DNA of 64,000 bases from Rhodocyclus gracilis (GTDB lineage: Bacteria > Pseudomonadota > Gammaproteobacteria > Burkholderiales > Rhodocyclaceae). Every line of letters begins with the position of its first letter. The first letter of the stretch is position 1. The notes under the pieces were generated by a model. The model was not told the DNA's origin. It searched no databases and worked only from the letters and a program-made list of their open reading frames with translations. Shown here piece after piece: positions 1-8,388 of this stretch. Position numbers and translations under genes: made by a program. The DNA is taken from assembly GCF_009617575.1 (NCBI RefSeq), contig NZ_WIXJ01000001.1, positions 124,001 through 188,000 on the forward strand, in the 5' to 3' direction.

Positions 1-2450
1 CCAACTCCGGTGGCGGCGTGCTGCCACACTACGCCGAGCAATACCTGATTCGCGGCGTCGGGCTGGTGAAAGACCTCGACGACATCCGCTCCATCGTCCT
101 CAAGGAAGTCGGCGGCGTACCGGTCTACGTGCGCGACGTCGCAGACGTCGATTTCGGCCACGACGCGCGTGTCGGTGCGCTGATCAAGAACGGCGTCACC
201 GAATCGGTCGGCGGCGTCGTCATGATGATGGCCGGCGGCAACGCCAAGGACATCGTCGGCCGCGTCAAGGAACGCGTGCAGGAGATCAACAGCAAGGGAA
301 TGCTCCCCGGCGGCCTGCAGATCGTGCCCTACTACGACCGCTCCGAACTCGTCGACGCCGCCCTGTGGACGGTGATCAAGGTGCTGATCGAAGGCGTCGT
401 ACTCGTCGTCATCGTCCTGCTGCTCTTCCTCGGCGACCTGCGCTCGTCGCTGATCGTCGTCGCCACACTGGTGCTGACGCCGCTGCTGACCTTCATCGTC
501 ATGAACCGCTACGGGCTATCGGCCAACCTGATGTCGCTCGGCGGCATGGCCATCGCCATCGGTCTGATGGTCGACGGATCGGTCGTGGTGGTCGAAAACG
601 CCTTCGCCCACCTCGGACGGGCACGGGAAAACGGCGCCACCGGCGAAAGCCCGATCCGCATCATCCTGCGCTCGGTGGTCGAAGTGGCGACGCCGGTGAT
701 CTTCGGCATCGGCATCATCATCCTCGTCTTCCTGCCGCTGATGACGCTGCAAGGCATGGAAGGCAAGATGTTCGCGCCGCTCGCCTACACCATCGCCATT
801 GCGCTTGGCATGTCGCTGATTCTCTCGCTGACGCTGACGCCGGTGCTCTCATCCTACCTGCTGAAAGGCGGCGCCGAACACGACACCTGGCTGATCGCCA
901 AGGTAAAGCCCTTCTTCCGCACAATTCTCGCGCGGGCGCTCGACAACGAGAAACGGACGGTCGCCATCGCCATTGCCGCCTTCGTCGGCGCCCTGGCGCT
1001 CTTCCCCTTCCTCGGCACGGCCTTCATTCCGGAAATGAAGGAAGGCTCCATCGTGCCCGGTATTAACCGCGTGCCGAACATCTCGCTCGACGAGTCGATC
1101 AAGATGGAAATGGAAGCCATGCGCCGCGTCATGCAGGTACCGGGCGTCAAATCGGCCTTTTCCAGTGTCGGGCGCGGTGAATCGCCGGCCGACGCGCAAG
1201 GCTCCAACGAGTCGACGCCCATCGTCAGCCTCCTGCCGCGCGACCAGTGGCCGTCCGGCTGGACGCAGGACACCATCGCCGAAGCCATCCGCGAAAAGCT
1301 GTCGACGCTGCCCGGCGTGCAGATCGTCATGGCGCAGCCGATTTCCGACCGCGTCGACGAGATGGTCACCGGCGTGCGTTCGGACGTAGCGATCAAGATC
1401 TTCGGTGACGACCTCGACACGCTTAAGAAAACTGCCGAGGACATCTCGCGCATCGCCCAATCGGTGCAAGGCGCGCAGGATCTCCGGGTCGAGCGCATCA
1501 GCGGCCAGCAATACCTGCAGATCGACATCAACCGGCAAGCCATCGCCCGCCACGGCCTGAACGTCTCCGACGTCAACACCGTGATCGAGACCGCCATCGG
1601 CGGCAAGAGCGCGACGCAGGTTTTCGAAGGCGAACGCCGCTTCAACGCCGTCATCCGTCTGCCGGCGAACTTCCGTAACAACGTCGAGGCGATTGGCGAC
1701 ATCATGGTGCCGGCACCAAATGGCGCGCAGTTGCGCCTGACCGACATCGCCGACATCAGCGTCGCCGACGGCCCCGCGCAAATCTCGCGCGAAACCGCCA
1801 AACGTCGCATCGTGGTGGGCGTGAACGTCAAAGACCGCGACCTCGGTGGTTTCGTCGCCGAGTTGCAGAAGAAAGTCGACGCGCGGGTAAAACTGCCGGA
1901 AGGCTATTACCTCGAATGGGGCGGCCAGTTCCAGAACATGGAGCGCGCCCTGTCGCATCTGGCGATCATCATTCCGATCACCATTGGCGCGATCTTCTTC
2001 CTGCTCTTCCTGCTCTTTGGCTCGATTCGCTACGCGACGCTGATCATCACCGTCCTGCCGTTTGCCTCAATCGGCGGTCTGGTCGCGCTCTTCGTCACCG
2101 GCGAGTATCTTTCCGTGCCAGCCTCGGTCGGCTTCATCGCCCTGTGGGGGATCGCCGTGCTGAATGGCGTCGTCCTCATCACCTGCATCCGCAATTTGCG
2201 CCACGAGGGCCGCAGCATCCGTGCGGCGGTCATCGAAGGCACGCAAATGCGTCTGCGACCGGTGCTGATGACCGCCACGGTCGCCATGCTCGGTCTGATA
2301 CCCTTCCTCTTCGCCACCGGCCCCGGCTCGGAAGTCCAACGACCGCTCGCCATTGTCGTCATCGGTGGCCTCATCACCTCGACCCTGCTCACCCTCGTCG
2401 TCTTGCCGACGCTCTACCGTTGGTTCGATGAAGAACCGGCCGAAGCGTAA
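1..2450 (+). CDS. cusA: Heavy-metal efflux RND transporter, CusA/CzcA family (5' partial)
   Basis: Inner-membrane subunit of a tripartite heavy-metal-efflux RND pump, which uses proton antiport to drive metal ions out of the envelope together with a periplasmic adaptor and an outer-membrane channel. The gene enters from the left edge in frame (first whole codon at base 3). 815 residues are visible, so about 230 N-terminal residues of a roughly 1040-residue protein are missing. The TM4 signature AIGLMVDGSVVVVEN lies at about 545-600. A first cluster of membrane helices runs to about 1030, then a periplasmic domain, then a second helix cluster at about 1960-2420. The motif starts Ala-Ile-Gly rather than the Asp-Phe-Gly usual in CzcA, so the metal cannot be assigned from sequence. 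A P-II-like gene follows after 10 bp. Confidence 0.93.
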   Translation, partial: NSGGGVLPHYAEQYLIRGVGLVKDLDDIRSIVLKEVGGVPVYVRDVADVDFGHDARVGALIKNGVTESVGGVVMMMAGGNAKDIVGRVKERVQEINSKGMLPGGLQIVPYYDRSELVDAALWTVIKVLIEGVVLVVIVLLLFLGDLRSSLIVVATLVLTPLLTFIVMNRYGLSANLMSLGGMAIAIGLMVDGSVVVVENAFAHLGRARENGATGESPIRIILRSVVEVATPVIFGIGIIILVFLPLMTLQGMEGKMFAPLAYTIAIALGMSLILSLTLTPVLSSYLLKGGAEHDTWLIAKVKPFFRTILARALDNEKRTVAIAIAAFVGALALFPFLGTAFIPEMKEGSIVPGINRVPNISLDESIKMEMEAMRRVMQVPGVKSAFSSVGRGESPADAQGSNESTPIVSLLPRDQWPSGWTQDTIAEAIREKLSTLPGVQIVMAQPISDRVDEMVTGVRSDVAIKIFGDDLDTLKKTAEDISRIAQSVQGAQDLRVERISGQQYLQIDINRQAIARHGLNVSDVNTVIETAIGGKSATQVFEGERRFNAVIRLPANFRNNVEAIGDIMVPAPNGAQLRLTDIADISVADGPAQISRETAKRRIVVGVNVKDRDLGGFVAELQKKVDARVKLPEGYYLEWGGQFQNMERALSHLAIIIPITIGAIFFLLFLLFGSIRYATLIITVLPFASIGGLVALFVTGEYLSVPASVGFIALWGIAVLNGVVLITCIRNLRHEGRSIRAAVIEGTQMRLRPVLMTATVAMLGLIPFLFATGPGSEVQRPLAIVVIGGLITSTLLTLVVLPTLYRWFDEEPAEA

Positions 2451-2460
2451 AGGAACCCCC

Positions 2461-2787
2461 ATGAAGGAAATCAAGGCCGTCATCCGCCCGAACAAACTCA
2501 CCACGTTGCGCGAATCGCTGCGCGGCATCCCCGGCTTTCCCGGCATGACCGTGAGCAAAGCCGAGGGCTGCTCGGCGCCATCGCGGCACAGCCCAAGCTC
2601 GATCAAGGAGGAGCTGACCGATTTCACGCCGAAAGTCCGCATCGAGATCGTCGCCCCCGACGAAGTGGCGGAGGCCATCTACAACGCCATCGTCAGCGTT
2701 GCGCAGACCGGCCATATCGGCGACGGGCTGGTCTGGATGACCGACATCGAACGGGCCAGCTTCATCCACAAGACGACAGGTCTCTGA
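2461..2787 (+). CDS. P-II-like regulator linked to metal efflux pump (PII-NG type)
   Basis: 108-residue protein of the P-II signalling superfamily, aligning end to end with GlnB (same N-terminal MKxIxAxIxPxKL pattern, DFxPKVxIEIV after the T-loop, TGxIGDG before the C-terminus). The ATG at 2461 is preceded by AAAGGAA and lies 10 bp after the RND pump stop, so the two are probably co-transcribed. Residue 51, the uridylylated tyrosine of GlnB, is Glu here, and the T-loop is serine-rich (PSRHSPSSIK). Control by GlnD is therefore unlikely. A P-II subgroup linked to heavy-metal RND pumps has been described (PII-NG), and this gene matches that context. Its ligand and partner are unknown; direct modulation of the pump is inference. 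Confidence 0.85.
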   Translation: MKEIKAVIRPNKLTTLRESLRGIPGFPGMTVSKAEGCSAPSRHSPSSIKEELTDFTPKVRIEIVAPDEVAEAIYNAIVSVAQTGHIGDGLVWMTDIERASFIHKTTGL

Positions 2788-2956
2788 GCAGCCGGGACTC
2801 CTCGCACGCACCGCGCGGCGCCCGCTCGCGCTCCCTCGCTCACTCCCGAATCGCTGCGGCGCCCGACACGGCCCCCCGCGTTGGCGCACGCAGCGATAAA
2901 ATCGCGGCAACAGGGTGGCCGTCGCCACCCTGACCTTATTTCGGGAAACGAGGGCC

Positions 2957-3169
2957 ATGAGCAGCAAACTGAGAGATTTTTACGCCGAGAATTCACGGAT
3001 GGTGACGCTGATCCTGCTGGTCGTCGTCTTTTCCGCCCTGACCTACGGCATCTATCAAACCATCGAAGTGATCATCAATCAGCCCAATAGCGCGCTGAAA
3101 GCGGCGCCCGTCGCAGCGAGCAGCGAGGGCGTTGCGACGACACCGCCGCCGGCCAGCGACGCGCGCTAG
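2957..3169 (+). CDS. Small single-pass membrane protein, unknown function
   Basis: 70 residues with one hydrophobic helix (about residues 15-34, VTLILLVVVFSALTYGIYQT) and a short Ala/Pro/Thr-rich tail. The ATG at 2957 is chosen over an in-frame GTG at 2915 because it follows a purine-rich stretch (GAAACGAGGG). I do not recognise the family. It ends in a 4-base tail-to-tail overlap with the convergent SelD-like gene. It could be a small accessory subunit, but no function can be read from the sequence. Confidence 0.5.
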   Translation: MSSKLRDFYAENSRMVTLILLVVVFSALTYGIYQTIEVIINQPNSALKAAPVAASSEGVATTPPPASDAR

Positions 3170-4719
3170 ATCAGCAGCCGGATGTCGCCCGCGCCGGCGA
3201 CGATCTTGCCGACCGGCGCCGCGTGTCCGAAATCCATCTGCAACAGCACCGCCAGCACTTCGCTGACGCCCTCGGCGGGGCAACACACCAGCAAACCAAC
3301 GCCGGGCTGCGCGTCGGCCAGCAACAGCCGCGATATGGCACTGCGCGCAGCATCGGGAGCGGCAGCGAGTTCATCCGAGGCATCCGATTCGACTGACTCG
3401 TCCGCTGGCGCCGGGGCGGCAGCCAGTGCCTGAGCGGGCGTCGTCGGCGCAACGTCGTGCGCCGCCTCGCCTGCGGCGGCAAGACCGGCATTTCCAGCAA
3501 GCGGCGGGTCTCCAGCGACGCACTGCAAACGCGCGCCATGGCGTGCGAGATTGCGCTGCGCAGCAAGACCGGCGCCCGTCTGCACCGCCCGTTCAGCCGC
3601 GCCGGCATGTAGCGGCAACACTGCAGCATCGATGCACGCATGCGCGCCCCCCGGAACGGTGGCGCACAGATCGAGCAAGCTGCCCAGCACGCCGCGTTCG
3701 CCAATACCTGCCAGCACATGCACGCGCTCGAAACACGCCAGCAAGGGCGCCGGCGTCAGCAACTGGCTGGCCGAGGCAAGAACGCTTGCGCGCTCGCTGC
3801 CAGACAGACCGCCAGCCCGCCACATCTCCAGCAGGATGCCGATGCCTTGCGCCTTCGCGAGGATGATGGTGTCGCCCTCACGGGCGCCCCGCTGCCCGAC
3901 ACGCGCCGGCGGCACGCGGGCAATCGCCAGCGCAGCGCAGACAGCATCGCCACGCACCGTTCGGCATTCGCCGGGGTGCACGCCCAGACGAATTTCGGCA
4001 GCCACAGCCTGTGCTCCACGCAATAGCGCGGCGGCACCTTCGTCGTCGAGCGAGCCCTCGGTAGCGAACAGCAGGCAGGTAGGCCGCACGCCGACACCAA
4101 GCACACCCGACAAGGCATGAGCCGCCGCGATACGTCCGCTCGCTTCGTCATCCCCCGGCAAGGAGGGCACGCTGGCGGCGGCCAGCACGAGCGAGCCAAA
4201 GCCACCAATCGTCACCCAGCGTGCCGCGCGTGCATCGCCGTTCGCAGCGGCGGCAAAGCTCGCGCAAATTTCGTCGATGATGCGCGGCCGGCTATCGGGG
4301 GGTAGCTCAGGCGACGACGACGGCCCGGTGATAGGCTCGGCCATCTGCAAGGCACGTAGCGCATCTTCGGCCAGACGCCGGGCGTCGGCCGGATCGATGC
4401 GGGCATGAAAGCTCTGTGGCGGCGGTTCGAGATGCGCACGCCGCAGCGTCGCTACCGGCACCTCAGCGAGCATGCTCTCGGGTGGCAGCCCGCTCGCTGG
4501 CGAGGGAAGATGGGCCTGCTCCCGCCTGGCGGCGCGGCCCTTGCGGGTAGTCTGCGTGGCGGGAGTTTCCAGCGCCGCGTCAGGTACATCGGGCGAATTC
4601 ACCTCATTCCCGGCCGCACTCGCGGCGGGTGAAGCGCCAGCAGCGACGCGCCGCCGCGCGGCTAAGGCGCGCAGATCCGCCGCAGGGGCCGGGGTGTCCG
4701 GAGGAGATTTGCGGCGCAT
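3166..4719 (-). CDS. SelD-like (AIR-synthase fold) protein with degenerate active site
   Basis: 517 residues. Residues 145-400 follow selenophosphate synthetase (SelD) order: GRIAAAHALSGVLGVG at 195-210 (SelD GRIAAANALSDxYAMG), GDTIILAKAQGIGILL at 282-297 (GDxLxLTKPLGxGIL), ERGVLGSLLDLC at 341-352 (TGFGLLGHLLEM), and LLLADAQPGVGLLVCCP at 465-481 (DPQTSGGLLxAxxP). The residues that make SelD an enzyme are changed: no N-terminal Gly-Cys/Sec-Lys motif, no TxDFFTP metal/ATP aspartate (SVPSLPGDD), GGH replaced by LGVHPGE, and TSGG replaced by PGVG. About 140 extra N-terminal residues and an acidic, Ala-rich insert (about 405-460) are disordered-looking. It lies 47 bp downstream of the CopZ-like gene on the same strand, so it may belong to the copper operon. 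Probably a non-catalytic or repurposed PurM/SelD-fold protein; function unknown. Confidence 0.7.
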   Translation of the reverse strand: MRRKSPPDTPAPAADLRALAARRRVAAGASPAASAAGNEVNSPDVPDAALETPATQTTRKGRAARREQAHLPSPASGLPPESMLAEVPVATLRRAHLEPPPQSFHARIDPADARRLAEDALRALQMAEPITGPSSSPELPPDSRPRIIDEICASFAAAANGDARAARWVTIGGFGSLVLAAASVPSLPGDDEASGRIAAAHALSGVLGVGVRPTCLLFATEGSLDDEGAAALLRGAQAVAAEIRLGVHPGECRTVRGDAVCAALAIARVPPARVGQRGAREGDTIILAKAQGIGILLEMWRAGGLSGSERASVLASASQLLTPAPLLACFERVHVLAGIGERGVLGSLLDLCATVPGGAHACIDAAVLPLHAGAAERAVQTGAGLAAQRNLARHGARLQCVAGDPPLAGNAGLAAAGEAAHDVAPTTPAQALAAAPAPADESVESDASDELAAAPDAARSAISRLLLADAQPGVGLLVCCPAEGVSEVLAVLLQMDFGHAAPVGKIVAGAGDIRLLI

Positions 4720-4766
4720 GACTCTCGGCTCGGCGGGAGTATCGGGGCAAACGCCGCCATCGGCGT

Positions 4767-4973
4767 TCAGACCACTTCGAAGCCGGCCGTCTCGACGGCC
4801 TCACGGAAATCCTGCAGATCGACGATTTCCGGGTCGTAGTCGATTTCTGCCTGTCCCGGATTCAGCGTGACGACGACGCGCTCGACGCCGGCCATGGCGC
4901 GCAGGACGCCGTTGAGGTTTTGTTCGCACGTCTGACAGATCATGCCGTCGATCTTGAGGGTGATTTTTTCCAT
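4767..4973 (-). CDS. copZ: CopZ-like copper chaperone (HMA domain)
   Basis: 68-residue single heavy-metal-associated domain (beta-alpha-beta-beta-alpha-beta). The metal loop reads GMICQTC, with the two ligand cysteines spaced CxxC but Ile replacing the usual Thr. CopZ-type proteins carry Cu(I) in the cytoplasm and hand it to a P1B ATPase. The gene lies 128 bp downstream of the copper ATPase on the same strand, which supports that partner. The intervening 128 bp hold a 10-bp palindrome (4994-5003) and no ORF. Confidence 0.85.
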   Translation of the reverse strand: MEKITLKIDGMICQTCEQNLNGVLRAMAGVERVVVTLNPGQAEIDYDPEIVDLQDFREAVETAGFEVV

Positions 4974-5101
4974 AGTTCGCAGGGCTCCGTATCACTGATC
5001 AGTTACCGGGCAAGGCTCCGGCAACGCAGGCGCCATGATAACGCGAAGCCTGCCCGGCACGCAGTCGCACAACAACTCACTCGCGTGCCTCGTCTCGCGA
5101 C

Positions 5102-7498
5102 TCAGCCTTCCCGGGCAGGCAGCGCTGGAAGCTGCGGACGCCAGCGCCGCAAGAGCAGCGAACTGGAAACGACCGAGACCGAACTCATTGCCATCGCCGC
5201 CCCGGCGAACACCGGGTTCAGCCAGCCGAAGGCCGCCAGTGGCAACCCGATAAGGTTGTAGATGAAAGCGAAAAAGAGGTTCTGCCGAATCTTGCGCCGG
5301 GTCGCGCGCGACAGATCGATCGCATCGACCACCGCGTTGAGATCGCTGCGCACCAGCGTCAGATCGGCGGCCTCGATGGCCGCGTCGGAACCAGCGCCAA
5401 TGGCAAAGCCGACATCGGCCGCAGCCAGCGCGGGCGCATCGTTGATGCCGTCGCCGACCATACCGACGCAGGCTGCTCCGGCGGCCTTGAACTCGCACAC
5501 CGCCGCCGCCTTGTCGGCTGGCAGCACGCCCGCCCGAAACTCATCGATACCGACCGCCGCCGCAATGCTCGCCGCCGTCAGCGCGTTATCGCCCGTCAGC
5601 ATGACGACGCGCACGCCGAGATCTCGCAAGCGAGCCACGGCGGCGCGCGAACTCGGGCGCAGGCGATCCGCCACCGCCAGCAAGGCCAGCGGCTGCGTTT
5701 CCCGAAAGAGCGCGACGACGGTCTTGCCATCACTTGCCAGCGCCGCCACGGAAGCCGCCCAAGGCATCTGAGACCCCGCATCCCCAGTGGCGAGCGAGGC
5801 CGCCGTCGCTGCGCTGCCGTCCTGCGCTGAAGAGCCAGGCGGACTCGCCTCCACCCAGTCGGGCGCCCCCAGCCGCCATCGCTGCGCGTCGATCATCGCC
5901 GCCACACCGCGCCCCGGCACGGCGATGAAATCGCCAAGCGGGCGCAGGGCAACGCCGACCTCCGCCGCGCGCCGCAGCACTGCGCGCGCCAGCGGGTGCT
6001 CCGATCCTTGCTCGAGGCTGGCGGCAAGGATCAGTGCCTCGTCCACCGAAAGGCTGGCATCGAGCACGACAATATCGGTGACGGTAGGCTCGCCTGTCGT
6101 CAGAGTGCCGGTCTTGTCGACAAGCAACGTTTTCAGATCGGCAGCGCGTTCGAGTGCAGCGACGTCGCGCACGAGAATGCCGGCGCGGGCGCCCTGCGCA
6201 ACGCCGACCGACACCGCCGTCGGCGTCGCCAGTCCGAGCGCACACGGACAGGCGATGACCAGCACCGCAACCGCGTTGATGAGCGCAGGCGCCAGGTCGC
6301 CGGAATAAAGCAGCCAGCCGCCGAACGTGAGCAAGGCCAGCAGGCAGATCAAGGGCACGAAAACGGCCGAAATGCGGTCGGCCAACTGCTGCACGGGCGC
6401 CTTCGACGACTGCGCTTCGGCAACGCGGCGGATGATGCCGGCGAGCAAGGTATGCTCACCGACGCTGCTGGCGCGACAGCGCAACATGCCTTCGGCGTTG
6501 GCGGTCGCCGCAAATACCGTATCGCCGGAGTGCTTGGCCACCGGCATGCTCTCGCCCGAGAGCATCGACTCATCGACGTTCGAAGCCCCATCGAGCACCT
6601 CGCCATCGACGGGAATGCTCTCGCCGGGACGCACGACGAAGATATCGCCGACCACGAGCAAGGCGGCGTCCATCTCGATCAGACGCCCGCCCCGCTCCAC
6701 CCGCGCCGTTTTCGGTTGCAGACGCAGCAGGGCTTCAATCGATTCGGACATGCGCGCCCGCGCCCGCGCTTCGAGGAGCTTACCGAGGAGAACGAGCGTC
6801 ACGACCGCAGCGGAAGCCTCGAAGTACACGGGCAGATGCGCCATGTGCGGATCGGCCAGCCCCAGCAGCGTGACGACGGCACTGAAAACGTAAGCCATCG
6901 TCGAGCCAAGGGCGACGAGGACATCCATGTTGGCCCCCCCCGCACGCAGGGATTTCCAGCCGCCCGCGTAAAAGCGCCAGCCGGCCCAGAACTGCACCGG
7001 CGTTGCCAGCAGCAGCTGCCACCATCGCGGAAGCCACTCCTCGTGGGCCGACGGCGCCAGCAACATACCCAGCATCGGCGCAACGAGCGGGAGACTGAGC
7101 ACGGCGGCGGCGACGAAGCGTCGTTGCAGGGCTCGCACGGCTTCCTGCTTGCGCACTTTTTCTTCGGCGCGCGACCGACCATCGGCAAGGCGCGCGACAA
7201 AGCCAGCCGCACCGACGGCCAGGGCCAGGCTGGCCGGGTCCGTCGCCCCCTCGTTGTAACGGATGCGCGCACGCTCGGCGGCCAGATCCACATGCGCGCT
7301 GACGCCGGGCAGGCGATTGAGGACTTTTTCCAGACGCGCCGAACAGGCGGCGCAGGTCATGCCCTCAATGGCGAAGTCGACCGTCCGCTGTGACGCCCCG
7401 TCGCCGCCATCCTCCCGACGCTCCGGCGTACTCAGCGTGCCCGGCGCATTGGGCGTACCCGGCACATTCGGCACATTCGGCGTACCCCGCGCAGTCAT
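5102..7498 (-). CDS. copA: Cu(+)-translocating P1B-type ATPase (CopA/CcoI-like)
   Basis: 798-residue P-type ATPase exporting Cu(I) from the cytoplasm. Order of elements: a Gly/Thr/Pro/Asn-rich N-terminal stretch (residues 5-25), one HMA domain with GMTCAAC at 46-52, transmembrane helices, actuator domain, [12 protein letters not shown] metal-site helix near 415, DKTGTLT phosphorylation site near 460, SEHPLARAV nucleotide motif near 505, and [10 protein letters not shown] near 680. It follows the SafE-like gene by 8 bp and is near hemN and fnr, the usual setting of ccoI, which supplies copper to cbb3 oxidase. The CopZ-like gene downstream would also fit a detoxifying CopA. Which role applies cannot be settled from sequence. 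Confidence 0.93.
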   Translation of the reverse strand: MTARGTPNVPNVPGTPNAPGTLSTPERREDGGDGASQRTVDFAIEGMTCAACSARLEKVLNRLPGVSAHVDLAAERARIRYNEGATDPASLALAVGAAGFVARLADGRSRAEEKVRKQEAVRALQRRFVAAAVLSLPLVAPMLGMLLAPSAHEEWLPRWWQLLLATPVQFWAGWRFYAGGWKSLRAGGANMDVLVALGSTMAYVFSAVVTLLGLADPHMAHLPVYFEASAAVVTLVLLGKLLEARARARMSESIEALLRLQPKTARVERGGRLIEMDAALLVVGDIFVVRPGESIPVDGEVLDGASNVDESMLSGESMPVAKHSGDTVFAATANAEGMLRCRASSVGEHTLLAGIIRRVAEAQSSKAPVQQLADRISAVFVPLICLLALLTFGGWLLYSGDLAPALINAVAVLVIACPCALGLATPTAVSVGVAQGARAGILVRDVAALERAADLKTLLVDKTGTLTTGEPTVTDIVVLDASLSVDEALILAASLEQGSEHPLARAVLRRAAEVGVALRPLGDFIAVPGRGVAAMIDAQRWRLGAPDWVEASPPGSSAQDGSAATAASLATGDAGSQMPWAASVAALASDGKTVVALFRETQPLALLAVADRLRPSSRAAVARLRDLGVRVVMLTGDNALTAASIAAAVGIDEFRAGVLPADKAAAVCEFKAAGAACVGMVGDGINDAPALAAADVGFAIGAGSDAAIEAADLTLVRSDLNAVVDAIDLSRATRRKIRQNLFFAFIYNLIGLPLAAFGWLNPVFAGAAMAMSSVSVVSSSLLLRRWRPQLPALPAREG

Positions 7499-7506
7499 GA
7501 CGTCTC

Positions 7507-8319
7507 CTAGAAATACGCCCCGGCACGCAGCAGATTCACGAGACCAACGAGCCCAAAGGTGGCGACCACGCTGCCTGCCAACAGTCGCACACCGGGGCGC
7601 GTCAACCAGCGGCGCAAGCGACTCGCCAGCAGGCCCGCCAGCAGGAGATTCGGCAGCGTACCCAGGCCGAACGCGAGCATCGACAAGGCCCCGCGTGTCG
7701 CCGAACCGCTGCTCAAGGCACTGATCAGCGCGCTATAGACAAGGCCGCACGGCAGCCATCCCCAAAGCATACCCAGCGGCAGCGCCTGCGCGACGGAGCG
7801 CACCGGCAGAAAACGACGCGTCAGCGGGCTGATGCGCCGCCACAGGGATTGCCCCAGGCGTTCGACGAAAGCCAGTGAACGCGTCGCGCCGGCGAGGTAA
7901 AGGCCGAGCGCCAGCAACATGAGGTTTGACAGCGCGTAGAGAAAAAGTCGCAGCGGCAACTGTCCAGCGAGGATCAGGCTCATGCCGCCAAGCGCCCCGG
8001 CCAGCGCGCCAGCGACGACGTAGCTGCCGATCCGACCGGCGTTATAAGCCAGATGCAAGGACAGCGACGCCTGCCCGGAAGGCAGCGGGGATCGTGTGAA
8101 ATGCGGGGAATGCCGGGAATCCTGGGGGGGCGCGGAGACAGGTTGTGACGCCGCCTCACTGCCACGCGCAGGCGAAAAAGCGACGGGCGACGCCTGCGCC
8201 GGCGAGCCAGCTGCCGTACCGAGCGACAAGGCGCCCACGATGCCGCCGCACATGCCGACACAGTGGCCGCCACCGAGCAGACCGACGAGAAACAGCGCGA
8301 GGAAACTGTTATCGGGCAT
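7507..8319 (-). CDS. Sulfite exporter TauE/SafE-family membrane protein (cbb3/copper-associated)
   Basis: 270-residue polytopic membrane protein. The first helix carries [14 protein letters not shown], the signature of the short SafE/UreH2-like subfamily. Further hydrophobic helices fall at about residues 105-160 and 185-265. A hydrophilic, Pro/Ser-rich loop (about 40-85) separates helix 1 from the rest. In betaproteobacteria this subfamily sits beside ccoG/H/I/S and is linked to cytochrome oxidase maturation or copper handling. Here it precedes the copper ATPase by 8 bp, so they are probably one transcript. The transported substrate is not known. Confidence 0.8.
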   Translation of the reverse strand: MPDNSFLALFLVGLLGGGHCVGMCGGIVGALSLGTAAGSPAQASPVAFSPARGSEAASQPVSAPPQDSRHSPHFTRSPLPSGQASLSLHLAYNAGRIGSYVVAGALAGALGGMSLILAGQLPLRLFLYALSNLMLLALGLYLAGATRSLAFVERLGQSLWRRISPLTRRFLPVRSVAQALPLGMLWGWLPCGLVYSALISALSSGSATRGALSMLAFGLGTLPNLLLAGLLASRLRRWLTRPGVRLLAGSVVATFGLVGLVNLLRAGAYF

Positions 8320-8388
8320 CGCTCTGACGGCAGTCGCCGGTTGCCCGCCACGCCCTCAAGGCGCGGCGGGACAGGGTCAAAACAGCGC

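Noticed and set aside
849-1958. 369-codon open frame on the minus strand
   Set aside because: Lies wholly antisense to the RND pump gene; a composition artefact of GC-rich codons with no recognisable protein pattern.
5996-7393. 465-codon open frame on the plus strand
   Set aside because: Antisense shadow of the copper ATPase, whose motifs on the other strand are unambiguous.
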